The notes under the pieces: model-generated | The model's input: only the letters and a program-made list of their open reading frames with translations | Databases searched by the model: none | What the model was told of the DNA's origin: nothing | Origin: Robiginitomaculum sp. | GTDB lineage: Bacteria > Pseudomonadota > Alphaproteobacteria > Caulobacterales > Maricaulaceae | DNA: 64,000 nt | NCBI GenBank assembly: GCA_030949705.1 | Contig: JAUZSF010000026.1 | Location: 169,244 to 233,243, forward strand | Direction of reading: 5' to 3' | Part shown: piece by piece, positions 17,171 through 26,603 of the stretch | Numbering within the stretch: the first letter of the stretch is position 1 | Layout: each line of letters starts with the position of its first letter | Position numbers and translations under genes: made by a program

Positions 17171-18484
17171 CTAGGCCGAAGGAGGCCGCCCAACACTTTC
17201 GTATTCAAATCCAAGGTCGGCCATTTCCGCATGGGTATAGATATTGCGCAAATCCACCATGACCGGCGTGGCCATGCATGCCTTGATGCGGGCAAAGTCC
17301 AGCGCCCGGAACTGATCCCATTCGGTGACAATTACCAGTGCCTGTGCCCCTTGGGCAACGTCATAGGGACCTTCGCAATAATCAATATCCGGCAATAGGG
17401 TTTTGGCCTCGTCCATACTCTCTGGATCATAAGCCCTAATCTTTGCCCCGGCATCAATCAGAGCCGGTATAATATCCAGGCTGGGCGCATCACGCATATC
17501 GTCAGTGTTTGGCTTGAACGCCAACCCCAATATGCCAATGGTTTTGCCTGCAACATCACCACCGCAGGCGGCGATTATCTTTTGCGCCATGGCCTTTTTG
17601 CGCGCGGCATTGACCGCCACCACCGCCTCCACCAATTGCAGCGGCGTGCCGGCCTCGTTCGCCGTGCGCACCAGCGCCAGCGTATCTTTGGGAAAACACG
17701 AGCCACCATAGCCCGGCCCGGCATGCAAAAATTTGGACCCGATGCGTTTGTCCAGACCAATGCCCCGCGATACCGCCTGTACATCCGCGCCGGTGCGTTC
17801 GCACAGATCGGCCATTTCGTTGATAAAGGTGATCTTGGTGGCCAAAAAGGCATTGGCCGCATATTTGATCAGTTCTGATGAACGCCTTGAGGTAAACACT
17901 ATGGGCGTTTCGTTCAGGAACAAGGGGCGATAGAGGGCCCGCATGACCTCCTGAGCGCGCGCGTCTTGGGTTCCAACCACCACCCGGTCCGGACGCTTGA
18001 AATCGGTAATCGCCGCCCCTTCACGCAAAAATTCCGGGTTGGAAACCACAGCAAAATCGGCATCGGGGCGAACCTTGTGAATAATGGCTTCTACTTCATC
18101 GCCCGTGCCCACAGGCACAGTGGACTTGGTCACCACCACGGTAAACCCGTCCATAGCGGCGGCAATTTCCTCAACGGCGGCATAGACATAGGACAAATCA
18201 GCAAATCCATCACCGCGGCGGGACGGCGTTCCCACCGCAATAAACACGGCATCGGCCTCTGCCACCGCAGATTTCAAATCCGTTGAAAATTCCAGCCGGT
18301 TCTCGGCAACATTTTTGGTAACCAGATCCTCCAGACCCGGTTCAAAAATGGGGATACCACCGCCTTTAAGCAGGCCTATTTTTGCCTCATCCTTATCGAT
18401 ACAAACGACCTGGTGGCCAAAATCGGCAAAACACACCCCCGATACCAAGCCAACATATCCCGTCCCGATCATTGCCACACGCAT
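17171..18484 (-). CDS. ugd: UDP-glucose 6-dehydrogenase
   Basis: A 437-residue NAD-dependent enzyme oxidising UDP-glucose to UDP-glucuronate. The N-terminal Rossmann motif MIGTGYVGLVSG, the ATSTVPVGT-like KSTVPVGT segment, the substrate loop EFLREG, the catalytic cysteine in GGSCFPKDT and the C-terminal GLAFKPNTDDMRDAPS are all present. The gene lies 24 bases downstream of the phosphomannomutase on the same strand, so co-transcription is likely. With galU nearby it completes a route from glucose-1-phosphate to UDP-glucuronate. It stops eleven bases from the convergent glmM stop. Confidence 0.96.
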   Translation of the reverse strand: MRVAMIGTGYVGLVSGVCFADFGHQVVCIDKDEAKIGLLKGGGIPIFEPGLEDLVTKNVAENRLEFSTDLKSAVAEADAVFIAVGTPSRRGDGFADLSYVYAAVEEIAAAMDGFTVVVTKSTVPVGTGDEVEAIIHKVRPDADFAVVSNPEFLREGAAITDFKRPDRVVVGTQDARAQEVMRALYRPLFLNETPIVFTSRRSSELIKYAANAFLATKITFINEMADLCERTGADVQAVSRGIGLDKRIGSKFLHAGPGYGGSCFPKDTLALVRTANEAGTPLQLVEAVVAVNAARKKAMAQKIIAACGGDVAGKTIGILGLAFKPNTDDMRDAPSLDIIPALIDAGAKIRAYDPESMDEAKTLLPDIDYCEGPYDVAQGAQALVIVTEWDQFRALDFARIKACMATPVMVDLRNIYTHAEMADLGFEYESVGRPPSA

Positions 18485-18508
18485 GAGCGTTTTTCCTTAT
18501 GTGAAAAC

Positions 18509-20026
18509 TTATAGTTTTTGATCAAACGCGCCCACTTGGGGGTGCTTGGCCAAACGTTTTTCAATATCAGCAAACATGGCCCGCAAATTGGCCTCACTGG
18601 CCGGGCTTTCCACCACCACCACCAGATTGGGCGTGTTGGATGAGGCCCGCACCAGGCCCCAGGTGCCGTCCTGCAAAGTGACCCGCACGCCATTGACGGT
18701 AACAATGCTGGCTATGTTCTGGCCCAGTATTTTCTCACCGGCTTTATGGGCGGCCTCATATTCGGCGGTGATTTTGGCCACCACATCGTATTTTTCTTCA
18801 TCGGCACAGGCCGGCGACATGGTGGGGCTGCCCCAGGTTTTGGGCAAGGCCTCTTTCAGATCTGCCATGCTCATATCCGCATTGCGATCCAGCATGCGCA
18901 AAATGGCAATGCCGGTGACCAGGCCGTCATCATAACCGCGGCCCAAGGGTGCGCGAAAAAAATAATGACCCGATTTTTCAAAGCCCGCCAGCGCACCCAG
19001 GTCATGGGTACGCCGCTTGATATAGGAATGGCCGGTTTTCCAATAATCGGTTTTGGCCCCATTGGCCGCCAGCACCGGGTCCATGGCATAAATGCCGGTG
19101 GATTTTACATCGGCGACAAACACCGCATTTTCAAACCGGGTCGACAGATCCCGCGCCAGCATGACCCCGACCTTGTCGGCAAATATTTCTTCACCGGTAT
19201 TGTCCACCACCCCGCAACGATCGCCATCCCCATCAAAGCCCAGTGCCAGATCGGCACCATGTTCGCGCACCGCATCGGCCATGGCGTGCAACATTTTCAT
19301 GTCTTCCGGATTGGGATTATAGCGCGGAAAAGTGTAATCCAACGTGCAGTCCATGGGCACCACTTCGGCGCCAATATTTTCCAGCGCCTGCACCGCGAAG
19401 GCTGCCGCCGTGCCGTTGCCACAAGCGGCCACGACCTTGATTTTACGCTTTAATTTGTCGCCTTGTGCTAAATCAGCCAAATAGCGCTCGCGCACACCAT
19501 GTTCGGTGATCAGCGCCCCGCCCGCACGCTCTATACCATCATCGTTCAGCACAATATCTTTCAAACGCCCCATTTCTTCCGGCCCAAAGGTCAGCGGGCG
19601 CTCCACCCCCATTTTTACCCCGGTCCAGCCGTTTTCATTATGGCTGGCGGTCACCATGGCCACACAAGGAATATCCAGATCAAACTGTGCAAAATAGGCC
19701 GTCGGCGACAGGGCCAGCCCAATATCATGCACCCGCACCCCGGCGCGTATCAGGCCCAGGCTCAGCGCCTGTTTGATCGACAGAGAATAAGACCGGTAAT
19801 CATGCCCCACCACAATGGCCGGGGTTTTGCCCATTTCATAGATCAAGGTGCCCAAACCAAAGCCCAAAGCCTGTATCCCCAACAGATTGATTTGCGGCGC
19901 CTTTTCGCTGTCCAGTCGCCCAAACCACCAGCGCGCGTCATATTCGCGAAAACCAGTTGGCGCAATCAGGGCCTCTTCTTCGAAGGCCAAGGTGTTCGCA
20001 AGCATATCGGTACGGGGTTTTGACAT
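18509..20026 (-). CDS. Phosphomannomutase/phosphoglucomutase (AlgC/ManB type)
   Basis: A 505-residue alpha-D-phosphohexomutase that would interconvert mannose-6-P/mannose-1-P or glucose-6-P/glucose-1-P. The phosphoserine loop is TASHNENGWTGVKMG, the metal site GFDGDGDRCGVVD, the sugar-specificity loop FEKSGHYFF and the phosphate loop RASSNTPNLVV. It is longer than GlmM and has the N-terminal FREYDAR motif of ManB-like enzymes. Which sugar it prefers cannot be read from the sequence. It is upstream of ugd on the same strand and supplies precursors for the same polysaccharide pathways. Confidence 0.9.
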   Translation of the reverse strand: MSKPRTDMLANTLAFEEEALIAPTGFREYDARWWFGRLDSEKAPQINLLGIQALGFGLGTLIYEMGKTPAIVVGHDYRSYSLSIKQALSLGLIRAGVRVHDIGLALSPTAYFAQFDLDIPCVAMVTASHNENGWTGVKMGVERPLTFGPEEMGRLKDIVLNDDGIERAGGALITEHGVRERYLADLAQGDKLKRKIKVVAACGNGTAAAFAVQALENIGAEVVPMDCTLDYTFPRYNPNPEDMKMLHAMADAVREHGADLALGFDGDGDRCGVVDNTGEEIFADKVGVMLARDLSTRFENAVFVADVKSTGIYAMDPVLAANGAKTDYWKTGHSYIKRRTHDLGALAGFEKSGHYFFRAPLGRGYDDGLVTGIAILRMLDRNADMSMADLKEALPKTWGSPTMSPACADEEKYDVVAKITAEYEAAHKAGEKILGQNIASIVTVNGVRVTLQDGTWGLVRASSNTPNLVVVVESPASEANLRAMFADIEKRLAKHPQVGAFDQKL

Positions 20027-20157
20027 TATCTCTTCCTTTTGGACGCACGGCTCTTGTGCCTGCGATGACTCAAAAGATCAATGTTCCAGGGTTCTGCGTT
20101 TCAAAAAGACGCATCTGCCATACTGGCCAACGCGCCAGAGCGTACTATGATAACGTC

Positions 20158-21422
20158 ATGCATAATCATGATGACGATTTTGATGCAATTATTTCCGGCG
20201 GCGGTCTGGTCGGCCTGACCACGGCGTTAGCGCTGAACAGCGCGGGCTTAAATGTGTGCGTGGTCGATGCCCTGCCCTTTGAAACCCAGTTGGCCGATAC
20301 TTTTGATGGGCGCTCTTCGGCCATTGCCTTTGCCAATATGCGCATGTTGCGCGCCTTGGGGGTGGCGGACCGGCTGGGCGAAAACAAAGGCCCGATCAAC
20401 CAGATACTGGTTTCTGATGGCCGGCCCCATGATGGCCTGCGCCCGGGCGGCCCAGGGCCGTTTATGTTGCATTTTGATGCCGATGAGTTTTCGGGCGATG
20501 ATGCGGGCGAACCGCTGGGCTGGATGGTGGAAAACCGCCATATGCGCATGGCGCTGTTGGCCGAGGCCCGGGACCGAAAGGGCATTACCCTGATCGCGCC
20601 CGTACGCGCACAAAGCTTTGATTTTAAAGAGACAAAAGCCAACATTACCCTCAGTGACGGGCAGGTGTTAAGCGCGCCGTTGGTTGTCGGCGCCGAGGGT
20701 CGCAATTCCCCGGCGCGCCAGGCCGCGGGCATCCGGTCCCACGGCTGGGGGTATGGCCAATGGGGCGTGGTGGCCACCGTCGCCCATGAAAAGCCCCACC
20801 ACGGCATTGCCCACGAATATTTTCTGCCCCATGGCCCGTTTGCCATTTTGCCACTGCCCGGCAATCGCGCATCTTTGGTGTGGACCGAAACCCCGGCGGC
20901 GGCAAAATACCTTAAAACCGCCCCCGAAGACTTTTTTCAGGCCGAGCTGGAGCGACGCTTTGGCCACTTTTTGGGTGACTTATCCCCGGAGGGTCCCCGC
21001 TGGGCCTATCCACTGACCCTGATGGTGGTCGAGAAATATACCGCGCCGCGTCTGGCGCTGGTGGGTGATGCGGCCCATGGCATGCATCCCATTGCGGGTC
21101 AGGGCTTTAACGCCGGCATTCGCGATGCGGCGGCGCTGGCCGATGTGATGGCCGAGACGGTACGCGCCGGGCTAGACATTGCGGATCCCATCGCGCTGGA
21201 ACGATATGAGCAATGGCGGCGCTTTGATAATACAGCGCTTTTGGCCGCCACCGAAGGCTTTGTGCGCCTCTTTTCCAACGATATTGCCCCCATTCGTCTG
21301 CTCCGCGGGCTGGGTATGGCGGCAGTCGACAAGATCGGCCCGGCGCGGCGCTTTTTTTTGCCCGCGAGGCCGGCGGCGGCGTGGGCGTGCTGCCTAATTT
21401 ACTGCAAGGCGAGCTGCCCTAA
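20158..21422 (+). CDS. UbiH/UbiF/COQ6-family FAD-dependent hydroxylase, frameshifted at the C-terminus
   Basis: A flavoprotein monooxygenase, probably hydroxylating the ubiquinone ring. Motifs are the N-terminal FAD site AIISGGGLVGLTTALAL, the central VGAEGRNSPARQAAG (DG-like motif) and the C-terminal LVGDAAHGMHPIAGQGFNAGIRD. The last 22 codons leave frame at an eight-T run (21352-21359). In the next frame the usual ending AREAGGGVGVLPNLLQGELP reads to a stop at 21420-21422. The ATG at 20158 was chosen because the protein then begins a few residues before the FAD motif. Which ring position it hydroxylates is not determined. Confidence 0.87.
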
Positions 21423-21485
21423 AATGTAGAATTGTACCGCGCCTGGCGCGGGCGCGCACACCGCGGTTTTATCCCCGCCTCTGGC

Positions 21486-21527
21486 AAGGGGTAAAAAAAG
21501 GGGTAATCAGTATCATTCAAGGGGTAA
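21486..21527 (+). repeat. Three direct copies of AAGGGGTAA
   Basis: AAGGGGTAA occurs at 21486-21494, 21498-21506 and 21519-21527, spaced 12 and 21 bases apart start to start. This could be a protein-binding array or simple chance enrichment. Confidence 0.6.
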
Positions 21528-21650
21528 TTTTAGGACAATCAGGTCCGTTTTTTGTCCATTAAGGGATAAGAGAGGGTAGGCCGAGGGACAAAACGGCCCC
21601 TCTTTGACCCTTTGGGCTCATCCTGTGTAGAAATCCAAACTTTTGTCGTC

Positions 21651-21763
21651 ATGCTCCGGCTTGACCACCCGCGCAGGCAAAAACCAGATACAACCGGAGC
21701 ATCCATTAGGCAGAGCTATGCGCACCGCGCTTCCCTATGGACCCTCTGGTCAAGCCAGAGGGT
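21651..21763. repeat. Pair of extragenic inverted repeats
   Basis: ATGCTCCGG (21651-21659) is inverted as CCGGAGCAT (21694-21702). A second hairpin pairs ACCCTCTGG (21741-21749) with CCAGAGGGT (21755-21763) around a TCAAG loop. The GGCTTGACC / GGTCAAGCC cores in both suggest one repeat family. Confidence 0.65.
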
Positions 21764-21827
21764 GACGAGGGAGAAGGTGGTTCACATCGGCCTGATCTTT
21801 CGGGGCTAATGATTACCCAAGCCTGCC

Positions 21828-21950
21828 CTAATCCGAAGACGCCGGGGCCGGGGCATTATGGGCCGGCGGAATGGCAGGGTTATCACGAAGGCCACAGGCC
21901 GCCAGCGTCAACAGGGTTATCGCCAAAACGGCAATGCGTTTCATCTTCAT
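21828..21950 (-). CDS. lptM: Small lipoprotein, LptM (YifL)-like
   Basis: A 40-residue lipoprotein, MKMKRIAVLAITLLTLAACG followed by about 20 proline- and alanine-rich residues. The lipobox LAAC places the acylated cysteine at position 19. LptM-type lipoproteins assist the LPS transporter LptD in the outer membrane, and small lipoprotein genes of this kind often lie between argH and lysA. Here it follows argH directly, with its ATG overlapping the argH stop. lysA is not next to it. The family call is from size, lipobox and position, since the mature part has little sequence identity to lean on. Confidence 0.75.
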   Translation of the reverse strand: MKMKRIAVLAITLLTLAACGLRDNPAIPPAHNAPAPASSD

Positions 21951-23364
21951 GATAATTTTTCCTTCCAGAGTTTGACCTGTGTTTTTACATTGTCTGGCGC
22001 AGTACCGCCATAGCTGGTGCGGCTGGCCGCCGAAGCGGCGGGCGTTAATATCGAAAATACGGTTTCATCCAGTTTTGGCGAGATGGCCTGCATGTCGGCC
22101 AAGGAAAGCGCCGATAGCGCCAGGCCCTTGGTTTCGGCGAGCTTGACGATCTGGCCGGTAATGTGGTGCGCCTCGCGAAACGGCACATTTGCTTCGCGGA
22201 CCAGCCAGTCGGCAAGATCGGTGGCGGTGGAATAGGCCGCCCCGGCGGCACCCGCCAGTGCATCCCGGTTAATGCCCAGATCGGCCATCATGCCGGTCAT
22301 GGCCGACAGCGACAGGCACAGGGCACCATAGGCATCAAACACCGGTTCCTTGTCTTCCTGCATGTCTTTGGAATAGGCCAGCGGAAGCCCCTTCATCACC
22401 ATCAGCAAGGTATTCAGATCACCGACAATGCGCCCCGATTTTGGCACGTACCAGTTCGGCGGCATCTGGATTGCGCTTTTGCGGCATAATGGACGAGCCG
22501 GTGGAAAACTGGTCACAAGCGACGCACAAAGGCAAAGCCGGGCAGAGGTCCAGATCACCAATTCTTCGGCAAGGCGAGACAGATGCACCGGCACAAATGC
22601 TGGCCGCGCCCAAAAATTCCAGCGCAAAATCGCGTGCCGAGACCGCATCCAGCGAATTGGCCATGGGGCCATCAAACCCCAGCGCCTTGGCGGTCATGTT
22701 GCGATCAACGGGATAGGCCGTGCCCGCCAGGGCCGCGGCGCCCAGCGGACTTTCGTTCAGGCGCGCCCGCGCATCGGCAAAGCGACCGCGATCCCGCCCC
22801 ATCATTTCCACATAGGCCAGCATGTGATGACCAAAACTGACCGGCTGGGCACTTTGCAAATGGGTAAAGCCCGGCATGATGGTCTCGGCTTCTTTTTCGG
22901 CCAGGCCCAGCAGAGCCTTTTGAAAGGCGGCGATCAGGGCATCAATATCGCCAAGGGCATCGCGCAGCCATAAACGCAAATCCGTGGCCACCTGATCATT
23001 GCGCGAACGCGCCGTGTGTAACCGGCCAGCAGCCTCGCCGATCAGCTCGGCCAGGCGAGATTCGACATTCATATGAATATCTTCCAGCGCGGTGGAGAAG
23101 GTGAACTTACCCTCGCGGATTTCCACGCCGATTTCTTTCAGGCCCTTTTGGATGGCGGCTTCATCTTCCTGACTGATAATGCCACAGGCCGCCAGCATGG
23201 GCCGCATGGGCGGAGGAGCCGGCCAGATCTTGTGCTGCCATGCGTTTGTCGACATCAATCGAGGCGTTGATGGCCTCCATAATCGAAGAGGGCGCCCCGT
23301 CAAAACGGCCGCCCCACAAGGCGTTCGCGGCACGGTCTTTGGCAGTGTTATTGTCTTTTGTCAT
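21947..23364 (-). pseudogene. argH: Argininosuccinate lyase, interrupted by about five frameshifts
   Basis: The last step of arginine synthesis (argininosuccinate to arginine and fumarate). The start is [21 protein letters not shown] at 23364. The protein then changes frame near 23200 (to [13 protein letters not shown]), 22590 (to [13 protein letters not shown]), near 22550 and 22520 (back to [14 protein letters not shown], the catalytic serine loop), and 22435 (to [15 protein letters not shown]). All breaks fit single inserted bases in short G or C runs. Coding identity stays high between breaks and no stop codon other than frameshift ones is needed, so sequence error is more likely than decay. 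As read, no functional protein is made. It is divergent from the TlpA-like gene. Confidence 0.85.
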
Positions 23365-23392
23365 CGCGGTAATTTCAGCCTAAAATCAATCC

Positions 23393-23983
23393 ATGTCCAC
23401 ATTCAGAAAAACAGCATTTATCATTCTTGCCGCCACCGGTGCGGCGTTTGTTTTATACGTTATCGTGCAATCGCTATCGACCCCAAAGGCCGCGCGCAAC
23501 CCTTTGGCCGCTTATGCGGTGGGGGAAATGCAGGAATTGGTGCTGTTAAAAACGCCGCCAAAACAGCCCATGGCCGAGTTTGACGGCCCCGATGGCAAGG
23601 TGACGTTGGCAGATTTTCGAGGGAAAACCGTATTGTTGAACCTCTGGGCCAGCTGGTGCGGGCCATGCGTAGAGGAGCTGCCCTCGCTGGACCGCCTGCA
23701 GGGCGAGCTGGGCAGTGATGACTTTATGGTGCTGGCGGTGGATATGGATCGCTCCAAAGCCGATGCCGAAGCGTTTTTGACCAAGGCCGGGATTAAAAAC
23801 CTGCTGCTATATCACGATAACCGCTTTGCCCTGGCGCAAAACCTGTCCGTGCCGGGCCTGCCGTCTGGCCTGCCCATTACCGTGCTTTATGACAAGAACG
23901 GCATAGAGCGGGCACGGCTTTCCGGCGGCGCAGACTGGAATGGCGAAGAGGCGCGGGCGTTGATTGCTGCCGTGCGCGATTAA
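23393..23983 (+). CDS. TlpA-like thioredoxin-fold membrane-anchored protein
   Basis: A 196-residue protein with an N-terminal signal anchor (residues about 8-28) and a periplasmic AhpC/TSA/redoxin-type thioredoxin domain. The redox site is WASWCGPC with Cys89 and Cys92, and the cis-proline region reads GLPSGLPITVLYD. It would reduce disulfides in periplasmic proteins, for example in cytochrome maturation. It is divergent from argH with 28 bases between the two starts, an arrangement found in many Alphaproteobacteria. The ATG at 23393 gives the anchor its usual length. Confidence 0.9.
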   Translation: MSTFRKTAFIILAATGAAFVLYVIVQSLSTPKAARNPLAAYAVGEMQELVLLKTPPKQPMAEFDGPDGKVTLADFRGKTVLLNLWASWCGPCVEELPSLDRLQGELGSDDFMVLAVDMDRSKADAEAFLTKAGIKNLLLYHDNRFALAQNLSVPGLPSGLPITVLYDKNGIERARLSGGADWNGEEARALIAAVRD

Positions 23984-23999
23984 CGCCCAGGGTCTGGAC

Positions 24000-24194
24000 C
24001 TAATCGCGGCGGCGCTGAAAAATAGATACCAGGCCCCCGGCGCAAAAGGCCAGAATGATCCAGGCGACCAGCTCCATAATGCCGTCGCTCCAGCGGGTGA
24101 GCGCAAAGGAAGCACCGGCAATGCCGGCCAAGGCCAGACAAGTAAAAAACTTGCGCGGCACGATGGGTTTGTAATCAGACGTATGTTCAGACAT
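24000..24194 (-). CDS. Small two-helix membrane protein
   Basis: A 64-residue protein, MSEHTSDYKPIVPRKFFTCL at its start, with two hydrophobic segments (about residues 17-31 and 38-57) and a C-terminal basic patch QRRRD. The ATG at 24194 is chosen because the longer upstream reading lacks coding character and a short polar N-terminus before the first helix is typical. The family is not recognised. It sits 17 bases from the TlpA-like stop and about 70 bases downstream of etfA, perhaps in the same transcript as the ETF genes. Confidence 0.65.
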   Translation of the reverse strand: MSEHTSDYKPIVPRKFFTCLALAGIAGASFALTRWSDGIMELVAWIILAFCAGGLVSIFQRRRD

Positions 24195-24266
24195 GAGGTG
24201 TCCCCTTTTTGGACAAAGCCCATGTCGTTTCGCAAGGTCTGTGCCATCCATGACCGGCATGTGAGT

Positions 24267-25193
24267 TTATAGCGCCTCTTCCAGTTCTGGCAGGGCCTTG
24301 AAGAGATCCGCCACCAGACCATAATCCGCCACTTGGAAGATCGGCGCATCCTCGTCCTTGTTGATGGCCACAATGACCTTGGAATCTTTCATCCCGGCCA
24401 AATGCTGAATGGCCCCGGAGATACCAACGGCGATATACAGCTCTGGCGCCACAACCTTGCCGGTTTGGCCAACCTGATAATCATTGGGCACAAAGCCCGC
24501 ATCTACGGCAGCCCGGGACGCACCAACGGCGGCGCCCAGCTTGTCGGCAATGCGTTCGATCATGGCAAAGTTTTCGCCAGAGCCCATGCCGCGTCCGCCG
24601 GAGATAACGATCTTGGCAGCAGTCAGTTCCGGACGATCAGACTGGGTCAGCTCTTCGGAAACAAAGGCGGATTTAAACGGCCCGGCGGGTGCATCAATGC
24701 TTTTTACACTGGCAGAGCCACCATTGCCGGCCGCATCAAAAGCGGTGGGACGCACGGTGATGACCTTGATCTTGTCTGTGGATTTAACCGTCTGCATGGC
24801 ATTGCCCGCATAAATGGGGCGCACAAAGGTATCCGGGGCCAGGACGGAGACAATTTCGGAAATTTGCATCACGTCCAAGGCAGCCGCCACCCGGGGCATA
24901 AAGTTTTTGCCGCTGGTGGTGGCCGGGGCCAGCACCGCGTCATAATCGCCCATCAAAGGTACAATCAGCGCCTGCATGGCTTCGGCCAATTGCTTGGCCA
25001 GTGTGGGTCCATCCGCATGAAGAACCGTGCGCACCCCCTCTATTTTGGCGGCTTCCGCCGCCACATCGCCAGCATTTTCACCGGCCACCAGAACGTCTAC
25101 ATCACCACCCATTTTCAACGCGGCGGTCACCGTTTTGTTGGTGGCATCGCTAAGGTGTGCATTATCATGTTCGGCAACAACCAGAATGGCCAT
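24267..25193 (-). CDS. etfA: Electron transfer flavoprotein alpha subunit
   Basis: A 308-residue alpha subunit of the heterodimeric ETF, which carries electrons from acyl-CoA and other flavin dehydrogenases to ETF-ubiquinone oxidoreductase. The FAD-binding C-terminal domain shows GRGMGSGENF, GASRAAVDAGF, QVGQTGKVVAPELYIAVGISGAIQHLAGMKDSK and AINKDEDAPIF, the diagnostic signature. Its ATG overlaps the etfB stop (ATGA), so the pair is translationally coupled. It is part of a minus-strand cluster with a cobalamin adenosyltransferase and a HIG1 protein. Confidence 0.97.
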   Translation of the reverse strand: MAILVVAEHDNAHLSDATNKTVTAALKMGGDVDVLVAGENAGDVAAEAAKIEGVRTVLHADGPTLAKQLAEAMQALIVPLMGDYDAVLAPATTSGKNFMPRVAAALDVMQISEIVSVLAPDTFVRPIYAGNAMQTVKSTDKIKVITVRPTAFDAAGNGGSASVKSIDAPAGPFKSAFVSEELTQSDRPELTAAKIVISGGRGMGSGENFAMIERIADKLGAAVGASRAAVDAGFVPNDYQVGQTGKVVAPELYIAVGISGAIQHLAGMKDSKVIVAINKDEDAPIFQVADYGLVADLFKALPELEEAL

Positions 25194-25942
25194 CAGATTA
25201 CCCCCGCTTCATTTTTCAGTTTGTCCACCAGTTCGGTAACGCTTTCGACGATTACCCCGGCCTGGCGTTTGGGTGGCTCTTCCACCTTGATCTGTTCCAG
25301 GCGGGTTTCCAGCGCCACGCCGTAATCATCGGGTGTTTTCATATCAATGGGTTTTCGCTTGGCCTTCATAATGTTGGGCAGGCTGGCATAACGAGGCTCG
25401 TTCAGGCGCAAATCCGTGGTAATCACCGCGGGCAGCTCAACCGCAAGGGTTTGCAGACCGCCATCGATTTCCCGGGTGATTTTAGCCTTGCCGTCGGCAA
25501 TTTCCAGCTCGGAAGCGAAGGTGCCTTGTGGCCAGTCCAGAAGCGCCGCCAGCATCTGGCCGGTCTGGTTGGCATCATCATCAATAGCCTGTTTGCCCAA
25601 AATGGCCAGTTCCGGTTTTTCCTCTTCGACCACGGCTTTTAGCAGTTTGGCAACGCTTAAAGGTTCTACGGCTTCGTCTGTCTGGATCAAAATGCCCCGA
25701 TCGGCCCCCATGGCCAACGCGGTGCGAATGGTTTCCTGAGCCTGGGTTGGTCCAATGGAGACCACCACAATTTCACTGACCACACCCTTTTCTTTCAGGC
25801 GAACCGCTTCTTCAACGGCAATTTCACCAAAGGGATTCATGGACATTTTTACATTGGCCAGATCCACGCCGGAACCATCGGGTTTGACCCGCGCCTTGAC
25901 GTTATAGTCGATCACCCGTTTTACGGGTACGAGAACCTTCAT
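25193..25942 (-). CDS. etfB: Electron transfer flavoprotein beta subunit
   Basis: A 249-residue AMP-binding beta subunit of ETF. It begins [20 protein letters not shown] and shows [20 protein letters not shown], the [23 protein letters not shown] signature and the interface segment [21 protein letters not shown]. The ATG at 25942 was chosen because the family always begins at this MK(V/I)LV motif; upstream in-frame codons give an unlikely extension. It is followed immediately by etfA. Confidence 0.97.
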   Translation of the reverse strand: MKVLVPVKRVIDYNVKARVKPDGSGVDLANVKMSMNPFGEIAVEEAVRLKEKGVVSEIVVVSIGPTQAQETIRTALAMGADRGILIQTDEAVEPLSVAKLLKAVVEEEKPELAILGKQAIDDDANQTGQMLAALLDWPQGTFASELEIADGKAKITREIDGGLQTLAVELPAVITTDLRLNEPRYASLPNIMKAKRKPIDMKTPDDYGVALETRLEQIKVEEPPKRQAGVIVESVTELVDKLKNEAGVI

Positions 25943-26029
25943 GGTCACGCTCCTCATTAACATTCTGGCGGCAATATCGCCATTGATCGGCACAACGTCC
26001 AGTGCTGCACCGCAATATTTTCAGTGATT

Positions 26030-26599
26030 TTAACGACCGCCGCCGGGCACCCACAACACATCACCGGCACCCTGTTGATTACACCAGCGCGCGGCGACAA
26101 AAAGAAAGTCCGACAAACGGTTCAGATAAACCAGCGCGTGGGTGTTGACCGGGCCGCCTTGCGCCAAGGCCACCGCCTTGCGTTCCGCGCGGCGACAAAT
26201 GGCCCGGGCCAAATGCAAGCGGGCGCTGGCCTCTTCGCCACCAGGCAAAACAAAACTGCGCAAGGCGGCCAGATCGGCATTATAATGGTCGATCCGACCC
26301 TCCAGCCAGGTCGCTTGATCGGCCGTCAGGCGCAAGGGGGCTGGCCCATCCGCCGTATCCGGCCCCGGATTGGCCAGATCCGCCCCCAGATCAAACAAAT
26401 CGTTTTGCACGCGCAACAGCGCGGTTTTCAGCCCGTCATCCTCTATTGCACAAATGGCCAGACCTAAGGCACTATTGGTTTCATCCACATCGCCAAAGGC
26501 GATAACGCGCAAATCGGCCTTGCTGGTTCGGCCACCGCCGACCAAATGGGTGTCGCCGCCATCGCCGGTACGAGTGTAAATTTTATTGAGTTTAACCAA
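26030..26599 (-). CDS. Cob(I)alamin adenosyltransferase, PduO type
   Basis: A 189-residue ATP:cob(I)alamin adenosyltransferase that makes adenosylcobalamin. Family marks are the N-terminal KIYTRTGDGGDTHLVGGGR ATP-binding loop, GDVDETNSALG, a five-helix core and the C-terminal ARAICRRAERKAVAL ... YLNRLSDFLFVAARW. In this gene context, upstream of etfBA and next to a HIG1 protein, it probably supplies the cofactor of methylmalonyl-CoA mutase or a related enzyme. Its start is four bases from the HIG1 gene stop, so they share a transcript. Confidence 0.95.
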   Translation of the reverse strand: MVKLNKIYTRTGDGGDTHLVGGGRTSKADLRVIAFGDVDETNSALGLAICAIEDDGLKTALLRVQNDLFDLGADLANPGPDTADGPAPLRLTADQATWLEGRIDHYNADLAALRSFVLPGGEEASARLHLARAICRRAERKAVALAQGGPVNTHALVYLNRLSDFLFVAARWCNQQGAGDVLWVPGGGR

Positions 26600-26603
26600 G
26601 GCG

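Larger units (their letters stand above)
21423..21827. other. Intergenic region of about 400 bases with repeats and hairpins
   Basis: No convincing gene is seen between the ubiH-like gene and lptM. The left half holds three AAGGGGTAA copies. The right half holds two hairpin-forming inverted repeats with TCAAGCC/GGCTTGA-type cores, resembling dispersed extragenic palindromes of Alphaproteobacteria. Short reading frames here have no coding character. Confidence 0.6.

Noticed and set aside
18746-19453. Long antisense frame (235 codons) inside the phosphomannomutase gene
   Set aside because: A shadow of a well-conserved gene; no ribosome-binding site or family similarity. The same holds for antisense frames in galU, etfA and leuS.
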